Of a DNA stretch of 64,000 bases, positions 62,550 to 64,000 are shown piece after piece. The notes beneath the pieces are model-generated. The model ran no database searches. It was not told the origin of the DNA and saw only the letters and a program-made list of their open reading frames with translations. Source of the DNA: Cymbidium sinense. Taxonomy: Eukaryota; Streptophyta; Magnoliopsida; Asparagales; Orchidaceae. Location of the stretch: positions 59,489,436 to 59,553,435 of the forward strand of contig CM038232.1 of NCBI GenBank assembly GCA_021442155.1. The letters run 5' to 3'. Position numbers and translations under genes: made by a program. Positions within the stretch are counted from its first letter, which is position 1, and each line of letters starts with the position of its first letter.

Positions 62550-63677
62550 TACTTTATATTTGATCATATGAGTTTCAAAATAATTTATTTATTTATGTTT
62601 CTGATTTGATATAAGGAGAGGATTTTTTGGCCCAAACAAATGCTATCTATTTTTGGATCATTACTTGATTGATTCAATAGGCTCCAAAATAATTTATTTA
62701 ACTACCCTTGCTGATTTGTGACATAAAAGTTTTAAAAAATATATCTTGCTATTTATCTTGGACTGGTCAGTTAACAAAACAAAATATCATATGAAACCTA
62801 AACTTATTGAATACATTTCAATAGACATTTAATGTCCATACAACATTTTAAAAGAAATATACATTATGTATTTTGAAATGTCCAAACAATAGGGACGCAT
62901 GCAGTTAGATATAAAAACAAAGAATAGATGCTTATACTTGGGTTTGGTCTTGGTGGGTTAAGTTAAAAACTCAAAATCAAAATTCGACATATAAACTCCA
63001 ACTTAGACATTCTAATGTCCATACAATTCCCAAAGAACAGATATCGTATGCATGTTGGAGTAATTACTAAGTCAAATATAAAACAGATGTTACATATCCC
63101 GGTTTGGTCTTGACCTCGTTAACAAAACCTAAAATTTGATATTATAAGAATTTCAAATTAATAATATCGAGAAATTAATTCTCATATAATACAAAATATG
63201 AACCAATGATAAAATTCAAATTCTGGAAGAAAAGTCCCAAACCCGATCCTATGTTCAAACTAGAGTGGACAAGGTTTTGAAGGATTATACTTCTTGAGAT
63301 AATGAATTTAGACCCATCCTCTATAGAAAATGGACGAGTAGAGCCAATCAATCGATTGATATTATATGATTGAGAAGGATAATTATAATTAAAATTTTAA
63401 TGATAAATGATCATATATTCAAATCTAAAATCAATCATAAAATGATCAAAATTCAAAGAAAATAACAAAAATATAAATAAAAACGAAATGAATTATTCAA
63501 ATTAAAACATAAAAAAAAATCAATCCATCCCTCCACAACTGTTTGTCTTCGGGTGACAAATTAAGAAAACTTTTGCTCACAAAGAGCCAATGTCAAATTA
63601 AATACATAACTACCCTCAAATATTCTAAAGCGTGGGGCATTGGCGTGTCCTCAGCGTGGTTTTGCCGCGATATGACA

Positions 63678-64000
63678 CCACATTATAATTTGAAATAAAT
63701 TCATATAGGGATATTGAATTATTTATAAATATAGATTGGGTGGGCTTAGTGGAAAACATATGCTAAACTGTAAGATACTATATCTTTGTATAGAAAAAAT
63801 TAATCTTACCTAAGTAAAAAAACTTTCAGTAGTGGCAAGACGCGATGCAAAAGTAAAATTCAAAGAAATATCTCAAGTGGTAAGCATAATTCAAATAGAT
63901 TGAATTAAAGAGTAAATAATTCAAATAGAAGAATCCATATACTATTATTTTTTATAATAAGGTTACAATTAGTATTATGAAAACCTATTCCACCATGTTT
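63678..64000. other. AT-rich DNA after Element 3
   Basis: Sequence that does not match the end of the 5' LTR. It could be host DNA beyond a truncated LTR, or another insertion with the rest of the LTR outside the window. No gene is seen. Confidence 0.5.

Larger units (their letters stand above)
42475..63677 (+). mobile_element. Element 3: Ogre-like giant Ty3/gypsy retrotransposon, degenerate
   Basis: Long direct repeats starting TGTTGACCTACAAC at 42,475 and 57,831 enclose about 9.9 kb of internal DNA with gag, protease, a long pre-RT segment, RT, RNase H and integrase on the plus strand. LTRs over 5 kb, a total near 21 kb, and protein signatures such as YPKGYSMPKFNLFDGNGNP and LHKYGIVPSTLHQCMKY match the Ogre branch of the Tat lineage as I know it. 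All genes are broken. The 3' LTR lacks the last 560 bp or so and has two later insertions. The target duplication cannot be confirmed. Confidence 0.87.
57831..63677 (+). repeat. 3' LTR of Element 3, truncated and invaded
   Basis: Aligns with the 5' LTR from TGTTGACCTACAAC to GCGTGGGGCATTGGCGTGTCC...GATATGAC (63,630-63,677), then stops matching; the last 560 bp of the partner (47,373-47,934) are absent. Two insertions (58,140-58,533 and 61,721-62,549) interrupt it. It has many small deletions relative to the 5' LTR, and the GC-rich CTCTCACGA block is shorter (58,735-58,960). Confidence 0.83.

Noticed and set aside
1..64000. CRISPR arrays, bacterial operons, rRNA or tRNA genes
   Set aside because: The tandem arrays found lack the regular short repeat-spacer form, and no RNA gene signature was seen; the context is plant nuclear.

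Overview
The window is nuclear DNA of a flowering plant. It holds three Ty3/gypsy LTR retrotransposons, an RTE-type LINE, a Mutator-like insertion and a decayed multi-exon LRR receptor-kinase gene with GT-AG introns. The species cannot be told from the sequence. I see no bacterial operon, CRISPR array, rRNA or tRNA gene, and no intact host gene. Almost every coding remnant carries stops or frameshifts, so the region reads as repeat-rich, gene-poor chromatin.

Layout. 1-9,038: AT-rich intergenic DNA with a (TA)n tract and a degenerate tandem repeat of about 156 bp near 4.8-5.8 kb. 9,044-19,852: Element 1, a complete but dead Tat-like Ty3/gypsy element with a 5-bp target duplication ATTAT, gag-PR-RT-RH-INT on the plus strand, two tandem arrays, and a spliced antisense gene remnant between pol and the 3' LTR. 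19,858-22,005: intergenic DNA with a (CT)n tract. 22,006-28,142: pseudogene of an LRR receptor-like kinase resembling the Arabidopsis At1g63430/At5g41180 group. One intron is swollen by sequence that looks organellar (mitochondrial style), one LRR exon has lost a base, and the 3' half of the kinase is absent. 29,440-37,100: RTE-type LINE whose RT domain is split by Element 2 (29,660-36,151, target duplication AGGAT). Element 2 is a non-autonomous relative of Element 1 that has lost the RT catalytic core, RNase H and integrase and instead carries long tandem arrays. 37,100-42,474: intergenic DNA with a gag zinc-knuckle fragment, an unassigned island and a diverged duplicate pair. 42,475-63,677: Element 3, an Ogre-like giant gypsy element with LTRs over 5 kb. 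Its 3' LTR carries an 829-bp Mutator-like insertion, whose empty site is preserved in the 5' LTR, and a second insertion of about 394 bp.

How the parts relate. Elements 1 and 2 share LTR architecture (TATA box, post-LTR motif ending TGTGGGA), a 3'-end region and the same tandem-repeat family. That family is a five-unit array in Element 1 and a dimeric higher-order array in Element 2. Some stop codons sit where TGG would be expected, consistent with deamination of methylated cytosine in old silenced copies. The relative order of events can be read in two places: LINE before Element 2, and Element 3 before the Mutator-like insertion.

I found no clearly new molecular system. The most unusual items are the spliced antisense gene inside Element 1, the pol-deleted Element 2 with its shared satellite-like arrays, and the Mutator-like insertion with a gene-like, GC-richer interior.
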